Shown here piece after piece: positions 44,581 through 56,391 of a DNA stretch of 64,000 nucleotides. The position numbers were made by a program, and so were the translations under genes. The stretch comes from Coprinellus micaceus (Eukaryota; Basidiomycota; Agaricomycetes; Agaricales; Psathyrellaceae): positions 1,922,001-1,986,000 of the forward strand of contig OX596335.1 of NCBI GenBank assembly GCA_951394405.1, given 5' to 3'. How positions within the stretch are numbered: position 1 is the first letter of the stretch; every line of letters starts with the position of its first letter. The notes beneath the pieces are model-generated. The model worked only from the letters and a program-made list of their open reading frames with translations, had not been told where the DNA came from and searched no databases.

Positions 44581-47567
44581 ATGTCGACCGCAGATCTCTC
44601 GTCACTGTTGACAGCGAGCAAGGGGCTTACCAGCCATCTTTCGCGCCCGGACCTCCCCAGCGTGAAGCTCTCGCTCGACCAGATTGAGGCGCTTTCCAGG
44701 AGGCTCGTGTCTAGGCAGCCTGGGTCGAGTTCAGATGCAGAAAAAGCGTGCGTTTATCCTGATACGATGCTCGCATTCTCTGGCTAATGGAGGCTCAGCA
44801 ACTACCTCCTCGCCCAAGCCCACGTCGACGTGTCTTCCCTCTCCCAATCCATCGCTCACCTCAACCCCGCCACCACCTTCTCACCCCTCCAACCGCTCCT
44901 CGACACAGACGTCGCTGGATACCTCCGCGTAGCACACGAACAGAACCTCATCTCTACCATTGAAGAAAGCAGGAAGGAAACCCAGGAAGGGTTCTACAGG
45001 ACACTGGAGGAGCGCTCACAACGTGACTGGGAGACAAAGAAAAAGCGCGTCTTCGAGGAGCTGGGCGGGAAGAGCCCCAATGTCGGCAGCGTTGTCGCAG
45101 GGGAGCGAAGCGGGAGCTTGGACTTGAGGGCAAGCACACTGGGCAGGAGTGTCTTGGGTGTACGTTTCCTCTCAGCCTTCGTCCTCCTTGAACCAAAACT
45201 AAATCACTCCATGCATGCACATACACAGTCGAGCGTTAACGGCTCCAACATCTCCCTAGCCATGCAATCTAAAATGATGGCCTACGACCGCGTCATAACC
45301 GACCTCAACTCTGCCCGTTTACGCGGAATCTCCTATCCCGTCGTACACGCCCTCATCGACGCCTCCATTCAAACAACCTCCGACCCTCGCCAAACCCAAA
45401 CCACGCAGCTCTTCCACATCCTCTCCAAGATCACTCTTGAACCCCCATCGTTGCCACCAATTGAGCATGCCGGGGCTCACATCCTCAACACGCCGTTGTT
45501 CTCGAGGAAGTTCGCGCGTGCGTACCTCGCTGACCCAACGTCGCAGCAGGCAATGCTTTTGAGGGCGCAGATCGCGTCTGGGGCCCGAAGGGCACTGGAA
45601 GAACAATACTACGACGTTCTCCTCCGCACTGTCTCTGCACATGCTGGCGAGGCGCGCCTCGGTGGCGACCCTTCCATTTCCAACAAAGTTCGTGCGTTTC
45701 TCGCGGTGAGGTATTACAGAGGAGGCGAGTGGGAAGGTGGAGTGGAAATTGTAGCCGGACAGCCGATCTGGGCCAAGTTGTTCTATCTCGTGAGGACGGG
45801 CTACCTCGAGGAGGCGGTAAGAGAAGCGGAAAGGATGTCGGGCGCCATTGAGGGCCGTGAACCCGGGTTCGTCGGAATCTTCAGGACGTGGCTCGAGAGC
45901 ATCGAGAGGAGGTGAGTGTCGTGCTCATCACTTTCATTCTCGTTCCTCAATGAATCTGACTGTACAGGCTCCCCAAAGCGCAGCGAGACCACCTCCAAGC
46001 TGTGTACAACGCCCACATGCTCCATTCGTCAACTGTCGACCCCTTCAAGCTCGCCCTGTACAAGTTGATGGGCAAGATCGACCCCAATAGGAGAAGTGTG
46101 GCTCAAGTCACCACGACAACGGAGGATTGGCTTTGGTTCCAGCTGGCTATGGTGCGTCTTTCTCTGAGTATCGGTAGGGTTGAACATCAACCTTATTTGA
46201 GAATGCTTTCAGGTCGATGAAGACGACCCCGCCACCTCTTTGCGCACGCTTGCTGATGTCCTCCTCGGGTACGGCGAGAGGCACTTTGACGGGCCACCTG
46301 GCCAAGGCAACAGCAGACGGGGCATTTGGGCAAGCGTCTTGCTCATGTGTGGCGAGTTTGAACGGGCAGTGGCTGCCCTTTGGGACCACCCTGAGACGGA
46401 GATTGAAGCCGTGCATCTAGCGATTGCGTTGGCTTACCACGGATTGTTGAGGGTTCCGAGCAGGAGCGAGACGAGCGACATGAGCCCGCTGTCCCTCTCT
46501 CCTGCATCGCCACCCGCACTCTCCCTCCCCACGCTTATCTGGCGGTATATCCGTCAGTTCGTCAAAATGGACTCGAAAGAGGCGTTGCAGTATGTTTATA
46601 CCCTTACGCTTTCGTCCGACGCCCCCGCGCCTATTGGGAAAGAACAGGTATGGCGAGTCCCTCTCGATCTTCACGTCTTATACTAATACGTGATGATGCA
46701 GGTCGAGGCCGCATGGGACCTCACCCGACGCGTCGTCGTTCTCGCCGATTCCGGGCCAGGTTGGGAAGAACTCGTGGGCGGCTTCCGCGTCGATGGAACG
46801 CGCTTCGCCGGTGTCATCGAGCAGAACGCTTCTCTCCTCGCCCTCTCCGACAAAGAGTCTTACTCGCGCGAGATCCTCGAGCGCAGCGCCAAACACTCCT
46901 TGGAAAACGATCGCGTCACCGAGGCCATCAAGTTGTATAACTTGGCCGGGGACTACTCGACTGTTGTCAGCTGCCTGGCTGTCGCGCTTGGGCAGGCGAT
47001 TGCAGCTGAGCAAGGAGGAGCTCGGGATGGAAAGGCTCGTGAACTCGAGCGCACTGCGTCGGATATCCTGCGTCACTATGAACGCACCGGGCGCGCTGTA
47101 GGTCGCGAACGCGAAGCCGTTGTGCGGTTGCTCAAAATCCGGGAAGCCGTCGAGGCTAAGGAAAGAGGCAAGTGGGATCTGGCATTGGATTTGATGGAGA
47201 GCACTGGCCTCATCCCGTTGAGTGGGGACATTACGAAGATTACGAGGCAGGCAGAGGAGTTTAGGGAGTTGCATGAGAGCCTGCAGAGGAATTTGCAGAC
47301 GTATCTTGTGCTTACGATGGATGCGCTTGCGGGAATATGTCAGAGGACGAAGAGTGCTAGCGTGGCAGATGCGACGAGGCAATTGGTGAGTTTATCCTCC
47401 TTCGCAGCTACGACGGGAATGATTTGCTGACATGGGTGTTGTAGACTCTCAACACCGTCCGGAAGAAGTCGCGTTCGCTCATGATTTTTGCGGGGATCCT
47501 CAAGTACCGCATGAGCCCCGATATTTACTCCTACCTTGCCAGGTTGGACGTCGAGATCGCCTTGTAG
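44581..47567 (+). CDS. NIC96: nucleoporin Nic96 (Nup93 family)
   Basis: Seven predicted exons (44581-44747, 44799-45159, 45229-45911, 45968-46151, 46213-46647, 46702-47385, 47445-47567) join in phase to 878 residues. Nic96 is a structural scaffold protein of the nuclear pore inner ring that anchors the Nsp1 complex and contacts the large Nup188/Nup192 proteins. Recognisable segments include YLLAQAHVDVSSLSQSI, the charged helix SQRDWETKKKRVFEELG, GEFERAVAALWDH, PTLIWRYIRQFV, AIKLYNLAGDYSTVVSCLA and the C-terminal MSPDIYSYLARLDVEIAL. It is mostly alpha-helical, as expected for an alpha-solenoid. Length is close to yeast Nic96 (~840). The 69-bp second intron is in frame and could be missed by simple ORF calling. 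Confidence 0.93.
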
Positions 47568-48078
47568 CAAGTTTCGCGTGCTACGTGCTACCGAGTCTCT
47601 TGTTTTCCCTCGCACCACATTTTCTACTTTGTACTCGCTATAATATGATTGACAACTCTCGGCTGCTGTGTGACATCTGGCACCCAGGAAAGGCGTCTCT
47701 GTGCGCAAGTGCTATCCCCACGCAGAGTGAATCCGTCTCTTCATTCTTCAGACCCCCATGTCATGGCACTGGAAACGTTTCAAATGACCCGCCTTGCTAC
47801 CTTGCTACCTTCCAGCTCAGCCTTCAAGGTCTTCCGGATGATAAGCTAACGGACCGACCCCTGCCCACGAGCAGGGAGGTTGACCGGCGACGGAAGTGCG
47901 CGCTTAACCCGGATGGCGCATGGAGATGTGAATCAGACACCAATCCGACTCGATTAGAACCTCGCCTGTCTCCGCCTCTCCCCAGCTTCTGCTTTGCTTC
48001 TACCACCAGCATCTCGCAAAGCTTACCATCCCCCAGACCACCTTCCCCAATCTCCTTGTCGCAGCCAACCCCTCGCCT
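47568..48078. other. 3' flank of NIC96, no gene seen
   Basis: This contains T-rich 3' UTR-like sequence just after NIC96 and then pyrimidine-rich sequence. No open frame with protein-like character was found on either strand. Confidence 0.5.
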
Positions 48079-49860
48079 ATGTCGACCATCCCCTTCTCCA
48101 ACCTTCCTGCAAACAGCTGGCCTGTTGCTTGGCCAGAAGTTGTATACTCCCAAAATTTCATCACCTGGATACTCTGGAAAAACCTCGCTCCTCTCCCTCT
48201 GGCTCGCCCTTCCTCTCCCAGCGAGCTCATGGACCACCCCGTTCCCGTTCCATTGCAGAAAGGCCGTCGTCCCGATTGGCGTTGGACGGAGGACAAGGTC
48301 GTCGTCGTCAAGACACTTGTCGAGCGAATCACTCGGGACCATCCCCTCGCCCCACCTCCGCCTTTCTGGAAGCCATGAACCTCACTCTACACATGTTCGC
48401 AGAATGCGAGCCCGCGGGACGGGCAGTCGTTCGGAACATGGCGGCGGATACGGAGCCCCTACTTATGGCGGCGTTCCTTCTCATTGTCCAAGCGTACTAC
48501 AATCCTGACTCTACAGCTGAAGATATGGACTTCGCTATGGACTCTCGGTATGCAGGCTTCCTCCAGCCTTCGGCGTGGCTCGCGTCTATACAATACCTCC
48601 TTGCACTCGGCGACGAGGAACCCGACCTTGCGCAGCCGAGGGACGATGGGCTGGGAATGTTGACCGATATCGCGCCCGACATCGAGGAGTTCAAAGGTAT
48701 GTGCCCTCGATTCAGCTTCTGAGCCCTATGCTAACGTCAAGTTCGCTGCCATTGTCGTCTCGGGCGAATGCCCCACCCAGCGCGTGACCCCTTGATCGCT
48801 ATGACGCTGAGGAAGCTACTGCGCCCATCCCGTCGTCGTACACGTCCTTCAGTGTCCCATATCCTTCCGCGACCACAGCATCTCTGGCCGCGGTATTGGC
48901 CAACGACCCGAATGATTGGACTGCACAATACGCGGAAATCATGATGATGCTCGACAACATGAACGCGGTTTTACACGAGACCTCCCATGTCTAAGCGGTG
49001 CCGGACTCTGAGTGTATTGAAGGCATACCCGGTCCCGAATTCACGGCAGCCCAGGAGTATCACCAGCCCCCTGCTGATCCAGAGCTCGTCGCTGTACCCA
49101 TCCCCAGCACAGACTCTTTTGCTTCTTCACTTGGATACGTCGAGGTGTCGGCCTCGTCTACACCCACTCTCCCTTTGAGCCTCCGGCTACCCTCATGGGA
49201 AGAGCGAGTGCTCCAGCACCACTCATACCCTCAGACAGTGGGGTGGAGCATGCCCATCGACATGCTGCAGCCCCCATCGCTTCCGCGGACGGGCACCGAT
49301 TCATCCACACTCGTAGGTGACGCATCCTCGCGTGCTATGAAGGCGAAGGCAAGCTTCACCACAGCCACGACCTCTGCACTGGGTCATCTACCGACTGGCT
49401 CGCTTCATGGAGGCGCAACCCCACCCCTTCTCTCCTAAGCGAAACCACGGTTGATTCCGAAGACTCTGATTCATCTGGGTGGCTTGCGGATGGGTCTGTG
49501 TACCTCCGATGTCAACCCACCACGAGTTCCCGTCTACCCTCGCGCACCCTCGCTCCCAATTGGTGTCTTGCCCGTCAGAGTCCAAGCTCACTTTCCTTCG
49601 TCGCTTCAGGCTCCCCGGCCATCGAAATCGTCAGGGGAACCATAAGGCGGTGTGTCCTCCCGCAGCGTCACCCGCGTCGCCTGAATCCGAGAGGTTGAAG
49701 GAGTGGCAAGTGGTGACGAGTCTGCCAGGTGATGCTGAGATGGAGCAGATAGCCCACCTGAGCAAGCGTCGGTGGACGCAGAGGGTTGCTTCGCCGAAGG
49801 CCTGGCTCCTTAGCAGGAAGAGCACGGAGCGAGTCCAGAGGGTGCTCTAAATCGGGTTAG
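48079..49860 (+). pseudogene. hypothetical protein, probably decayed
   Basis: Protein-like stretches appear in successive plus-strand frames. MSTIPFSNLPANSWPVAWPE starts at 48079, up to a stop at 48376-48378. An acidic segment (48370-48700) contains MFAECEPAGRAVVRNMAADT and LQPSAWLASIQYLLALGDEE. A further segment (about 48800-48990) contains NDPNDWTAQYAEIMMMLDNM, ends at TAA 48992-48994, then continues in frame with PDSECIEGIPGPEFTAAQEY to 49438. A possible intron lies at 48697-48742. I do not recognise the family. The internal stops and frame changes suggest a broken gene, although missed introns could explain part of it. Confidence 0.4.
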
Positions 49861-50476
49861 AGGGCGCCTTTCTCGGGAATCTTGTGGAGTGAGTTCCCTC
49901 TTTGCTGTGTTCACACCTGCCATCCCCTTCCCGCCCCACAACCAATCACGTCTGCGCAAATTCATGCTCACGGACCTCATTACGATGCCTTCCTTGTCCA
50001 CGGCCGATGTCCCTCTGATTTGAGAGATCCTCCGTCTCTTGCAGCAATCCCTCCCCGGGTATTACGCTCTCATCCCTGCGCCTGCTGTTGGCTTCACGCC
50101 TCACGACCTTTGATTTGTTTCTCTACCTCGTTTCCTTCTTGTTGTTATCACACCATTTCTGTTCGCTGTCTCACCGTCTTATCCTCGTCCCTTTTCCTGT
50201 GCTGTAATCCGCGTGCTGTAGTACGGCTACCTTGTCTCTTGTACGAGAACCTGTTATAACTCTCGATCGCGAATGGCTCTTTCTACCTGTTTTACTTACA
50301 TACGGAATACACTCACGCGTTCTTGGTTGGGGTGAATCAAGGTTGCCGCGGGTTTCCTGAGCCTTGCTCGTTTCGCACCCGGTCTCGTGGCTTGAGGTCT
50401 GAGTCTCCCAGTCTACACCCCCTCATTAGGGGCTAGGTTTCCCTAAGGTGATGGAGGGTGGCGCTGGGAAGGGCGG
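49861..50476. other. no gene seen
   Basis: Pyrimidine-rich sequence (49900-50260) followed by GT-rich sequence. Open frames here have low-complexity Ser/Pro/Cys translations without protein-like features. Confidence 0.5.
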
Positions 50477-51052
50477 TCAGTAAGTGATGAACTCTATAGT
50501 TTCCGGGGTTACCTCTGTCAGGCCTTGTCTCCGCTTTTTGACCTTCAAGTTGAGCTCGCCAGCGTCCCATAGGAGGTGAACACATTCTGCTCGACAGCTC
50601 AGGCATAGTGTGTCGGCAGTATCATGCCAGGTTTCCGCATCTGGCCCTACCACCCAGTACAAGTGTTGGGCGCAGATGGCCACCCGTACGTCCATGCCAG
50701 AAAGACATATTTAGATACCATGGAAAACGTTGTGCACCCTATTCGAAGGATTAGAAGTTGTGGACCGGGCAGTGCTCCGAAGGTACCGTCAACGGGTGTC
50801 TTGAAATCGTCGGCGCAAATTGGCCGCGTGGACGATACGTGTACTGTGGCTCCACCGCCAGACGCGTGAGATACCGGGAGGAGGAGAGGACGCTCCAGTC
50901 CCAGTCTGTGAAGTCGGGAGGTAGCCGGCGCTTAAGCTACTTGTGTGTCCTTGTTTGGTGATGGCGACTTCGATCGAATTGGGCTCAGGTAGGTTCGGAA
51001 AGCGAGCCCTTGCTACAGAACACGTCCATGAAGCGATCAATGGGAAATGCAA
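50477..51052 (-). pseudogene. unrecognised gene fragment
   Basis: The minus-strand frame 50477-50695 encodes 72 residues ending GLTEVTPETIEFITY and containing HLYWVVGPDAETWHDTADTL and CLSCRAECVHLLWDAGELNL, which look like real protein. Upstream (50789-51052) another minus frame is Ser/Pro-rich. The two are not in register and no clear intron joins them. I cannot name a family. Either a small gene with unresolved 5' exons or a remnant. Confidence 0.35.
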
Positions 51053-52260
51053 CGAGAGACGGTCTGCGGGCTCGGGACCGCAATGAGCGCTCGTTGTTGG
51101 ATTTATCTGGCGATTGTGGGCCTCACCTTCCTGTGCTACTCCTTCTCATCCCGAGAGCTCTACCACTTGTGGCCGCATGACGTGCAGCGTTCCGAACACT
51201 CACTTTGCCAGATGGCAATTCGTTAGCATTTGGGCAGGCCTGCCATTTGCAGATGCATCGCCAGCTGACCGCAAGTACTCAATGGCGTTTGATTTCATGC
51301 ATCTCCAGCGCATGCGCCTGTGACGAAGGGGGTTTGAGATGACAGTTACGCGATGCAAAGCGTCACCACAAATCTATCAATGATTCGAGTTGACCTTCTT
51401 ACCGCTCAAGAGAGTCCGTGAGATTACTCTGTATCTGCTTCCTGGATTGAAGAGATGTACATACAACATTCAACACAACCTGTCACGGAATGATGTAAAA
51501 GCGACCCTGAAAGTCCCCTATCTATTAGTTGTTCGTAAATCTCTGCGGGAAGGAAGACGACTAGAAGCGAGGGTTTGAGGCCGTATAAGACGCTTGAAGT
51601 ATGTACCTGCAAAGTCTGACTGGCTCTTGTCATTGACTGGTTGGACTTGGGAACTTTTGGAAGTGCGTGCTGTCCTGCCGACCTCGGCCCCAGTGCAGTG
51701 CCATTGATCGGCACCCTCCTCCCTCGGCAACCTCCATGTTCTACACGTTTCGGTCTAGTAAACTTCAATACCCTATCATTACCGCAGTACAACTACGCCC
51801 CAATCCTATCTATAATGATCTCTAGTGTCCATTCCCCAAACATAATCACAAGGTGAGTACAACGAGAAGCACTGCAGGCATTGAGGTTGGATCAAGGAAC
51901 TGCCTATTGACGATGATTCTATCTCTACTTGCTAGGTCGGGAAGTTGGGTTCTGAAGTCCCGTCGTAGGAGAGCCGTCGGCAGCCCGTAGAAGTCTGTGG
52001 ACCGTCTGAAGACTGCAGAGTTGATACATGGTAACGTCCATGGCTGACAGAGGTCAGCGATCTGAGCATAGCCGTTCAAATCTCGGTCTACCATGACGCC
52101 TTGAAGATTTATCAATAGAAGGACACAAGTCTTTCGCATCTGGGATGGAACACCTCCACCTGTTCGGCATGGAGGTCTCGTTTGCTACTGAAGCGCCATT
52201 TGATACTTGGACGGAGAACCAGGCAAAAGATCAACTGAACGGCCTCCAAAGATGCGTACG
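51053..52260. other. no gene seen
   Basis: About 1.2 kb without a convincing coding region, transposon terminus or tandem repeat. Small open frames on both strands lack conserved motifs. Confidence 0.5.
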
Positions 52261-52269
52261 TCATTGGGA

Positions 52270-52310
52270 TTAAACCGGGAAGGGAGGTTCAAAGGCCTAT
52301 ATAATGCCTA
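52270..52310 (+). promoter_or_regulatory. conserved TATA promoter block of the secreted repeat gene
   Basis: TTAAACCGGGAAGGGAGGTT precedes AAGGCC and TATATAAT (52298-52305), about 270 bp upstream of the start codon. An almost identical block lies upstream of the minus-strand paralogue (62321-62360), so conservation between paralogues supports function. A possible 5' UTR intron (about 52370-52431, donor GTGAGC, acceptor CTCCAG) follows. Confidence 0.65.
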
Positions 52311-52576
52311 CTGCGTTCGACCTCCTTTTTCTTCAGAGTGCCCGGCGCAGTTCTCACAAGCACTAACGGTGAGCTGTCTCTCCTGTAAATTGCCATCGAA
52401 CACCACTGACATGTTTCCCCATCTCTCCAGACTTAGGCGGGTCCTATTTCTTGCTAACTAAAAACACTCTCATACCTCTTCCAACAATGTACGCCGCGGT
52501 CGTTCTGCTAAAGCTGATGATCCATTATACTCATCGTCGCACTCACTTATCACAAGTATTATCCCTCGCTGTCAAA

Positions 52577-54150
52577 ATGCGTATCACTACTTCCTTCGTT
52601 TTGACTGCCATGCTGGCCATGAAGAGCAGTAGCGTCTTCGCTCTCCCATTGGTACGCTGTCAACATCCTTTTCTCCCAGCCACCTGTACTCACTGGTGGA
52701 TAAGGACCGCCCCGGGGTGGACGCCCTTGTCGAGCGTGAGGCCGCCGAAGAGATCGCCGCTCACGGTCTTACCATCGACACGGAAGCTATCGATGCCCGC
52801 GACTGGGATGAGTCCAGCGAGGTCGACGCTCGCGACTGGGAAGGCTTGAGCGACTACGATTTTCGTGGCCTCGAGGACGTGGAGGACGTGGAGGCTCGTC
52901 TATTTGGCAGCATACTGGCCAAGGCTGCTGGAAAGGTCGTTAAAAAGGCCGCCCCTGCCATCGCCAAGAAAGCTGCCCCCCTCGCCAAGAAAGCGCTGAA
53001 GAAAGCCGCCCCGGCTGCAAAGAAGGCTGCGAAGAAGGCTGTCAAGAAGACCGCCCCCGCCGCTAAGCAGGCTGCGAAGAAGGCTGCGAAGAAGGCCGCC
53101 CCCGCCGCCAAGAAAGGTCTGAAGAAGGCCGCCCCCGCCGCCAAGAAAGCTGCGAAGAAGGCCGGCCCCGCTGCCAAGAGAGCTGTGAAGAAGGCCGGCC
53201 CCGCTGCTAAGAAAGGTATGAAGAAGGCTGGCCCTGCCGCCAAGAAAGCTACGAAGAAGGCCGGACCCGCCACGAGGAAAGCTATGAAGAAGGCTGGCCC
53301 CGCCCCCAAAAGGGCTGTGAAGAAGGCTGGATCCACCACGAAGAAAGCCGCGAAGAAGCTTCCCAAGACTAAGACCCCGTCTACCAAGAGACCCTCGGCC
53401 AAGACACCAAAGACTCCTGGCTCCAGGAAACCCTCTACCAGGAAGCCTTTGCCAAAGACACCCAGGACGCCTGGCACCAAGAAATCATCGAGCAGGACTC
53501 CGGGCACCAAAACTCCTTCCAGCAAGACACCTAAGGCGCCGAAAACTTCAAGAACCAAGAAGCATTCGGCTCGCACCCCCGGCACAAGGAAACCCTCGAC
53601 CCGTACCCCAGGCGCCAAGAAGCCTTCGACCCATACCTCAGGCTCCAAGAGGCCCTCGACCCGCACTCCCGGAACCAAGAAACCTTCAAGTCGTACCCCT
53701 GGAACCAAGGAACCATCGACCCGCGCCTCTGGCACCAAGAAGCCGCAGACTCGAAACCCCGCCACCAAGAAGCCCCCCACTCGCACTCCTCGAACCAAAA
53801 CCCCTTCCACTCGCACTCCCGGCACCAAGGAGCCTTTCTTGCGCTCACCCATGAGCCCCGGCGTCTTGTCGAAGCCGAAGCCGTCCACTCGCATCCCAGG
53901 CACCAAAACACCTCCCTCTACCACCAGGAGGCCCGATCTCAAGAAGCCCACTATTTTCCAGCCCAAGAGGCCATCAAGCCCCTCCAACAAGCCTACATCC
54001 CAAGCTCCCGCCCGCAACTCGAACTCCTGGAGCGGTTCGCCTCCAACCACCTACAGAGCCCCTCCCTCGTACGCCCCGCCTGCTCCTCAGTATGCTCCTG
54101 CTCCCCCTCCCCCCGTCGACGTTGTCGGTGACGGCTACGGGTACTACTAA
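52577..54150 (+). CDS. secreted Lys/Ala/Pro-rich repeat protein (GDGYGYY family)
   Basis: Exons 52577-52651 and 52705-54150 give 506 residues. The start is chosen because exon 1 encodes a signal peptide (MRITTSFVLTAMLAMKSSSV, cleavage likely after FA) that is conserved in the paralogue with the same intron position. Next is an acidic segment with DARDW repeats (about 26-91). A strongly basic KKAAPAAKKAAKKAGPA region follows (about 98-245), then about 15 degenerate TPGTKKPSTR units. A Pro/Tyr-rich tail ends VVGDGYGYY. The order acidic propeptide, polycation, Pro/Tyr tail suggests an extracellular or wall-associated protein; the role is unknown. The KAAP part superficially resembles histone H1 tails, but the signal peptide argues against a nuclear role. 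Paralogues lie at 60919-62083 and 63927 onward. Confidence 0.75.
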
Positions 54151-55261
54151 GCGGTCTCCCCTGAAGGCATCCTTCCTTCCTAGTAACGCCCAATCAAACC
54201 TTGTTGTGAATTAGCTAGAACATTCATTACCTGTATGTAGGGCCGTTATGGATTGCGGTTCGTGCCAATCGACAAATCGTGGATGTTTTTCATATTCGTC
54301 CCTAGCTAGTGTCGGCTCCACAAATTCCTATTGGCCGTTGGCGTGCGGTGTCGCGGGAGGGGCAAGTTCGAACTTCGTCGTACCATCGACCGGGATTCTG
54401 CGAGCAGGCTTCGCTCCACAGAAGGTATGAACCATTTCGAAGGGGCCTAGATGGGCTGGGGGGGGGTGGGAGGGCCCAATGAACACGTACGCTGGTTTTG
54501 AAACGAGACCCTGGCCAATGCGCAACAATCAACCGTCCCGTTATCCTCAGCCGCCCTCGCGCAGATCTCGCGAAATACGTCTTCGCGGACATCCTACTAG
54601 AGCCTTGTCCCTCTATTGAGACTAGCTGTGTGAATGCAGTCGCGCTTTATTTGGCACCCCCAGGTCGTAGTTGAGGTGCAGGATGCAACAGGGGTTTGGG
54701 CGCTTATCTTGTGATCGCGCTTGTGTCCTTGATGATCGTAAACTTCCACCTGTTTCCTTGGCATGGCGCGTGACAGCTGTTCAGATGTGTAGTCGTATCC
54801 CTCGAGACGTCCACAGCAAGTTCCCTGGGTGTCGCCGTGAGAGGCCCGAGGGGTTGTTTGTCAGTCAATTCAACCAGTGACTAGTGACTACAATCCTGAC
54901 TTCATCTCCCATCTCGGCGGGTCCAGGCAATTGGACAGGGGGTCACCAGTCACCCCAGAGAGCTAATCAAGTTAGCGAGCAGACGCTGGTGGAACAACAC
55001 AAGGGGGAGTGTAGGATATATATGATGAACCAGCATGAAATACAAGAGGAATGTCGATGGGTGTTGGGTACTACAGGTACTTAATCATGCAAGAATCAAG
55101 ATACTACGTCGGTCGCAGGGGAATTTGGTACACACAACATGCAACATGGGAAGGAGGGATAGGATCTAAGGCTTTCTCGCCCTTGGTATGCGCGGGAGTT
55201 GGATTGAAGAAACCAAGGTAAGGAGCAGCGGTCAGCTTGACTACCGCACAGCGATAGTTGC
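54151..55261. other. no gene seen
   Basis: Intergenic sequence between the convergently oriented secreted repeat gene and SEC4. Short open frames lack recognisable features. No transposon ends were noticed. Confidence 0.5.
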
Positions 55262-56269
<1,008 letters not shown>

Positions 56270-56391
56270 TGTGGACGACGATGAGGAAGAGGAGAAGGAG
56301 AAGGAGAGGATGGAGGGCAACGCCAGAGCCTGCGCTCATTCCGCGCACGTGGCAGCCATCACGCGGTCCATCTTGGTCTTGACCACCAGCC
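56270..56391. promoter_or_regulatory. 122-bp divergent SEC4/MSH4 promoter
   Basis: The whole interval between the two start codons is 122 bp and includes a purine-rich GAAGAGGAGAAGGAGAAGGA stretch. Both promoters and 5' UTRs must fit here or overlap the neighbouring gene. No TATA box is obvious. Confidence 0.6.

Noticed and set aside
52854..54050. 398-codon minus-strand open frame rich in Ala/Phe/Val
   Set aside because: Antisense to the Lys/Ala/Pro repeat gene. Repetitive codons keep the opposite strand open, and it has no start context or conserved motif.
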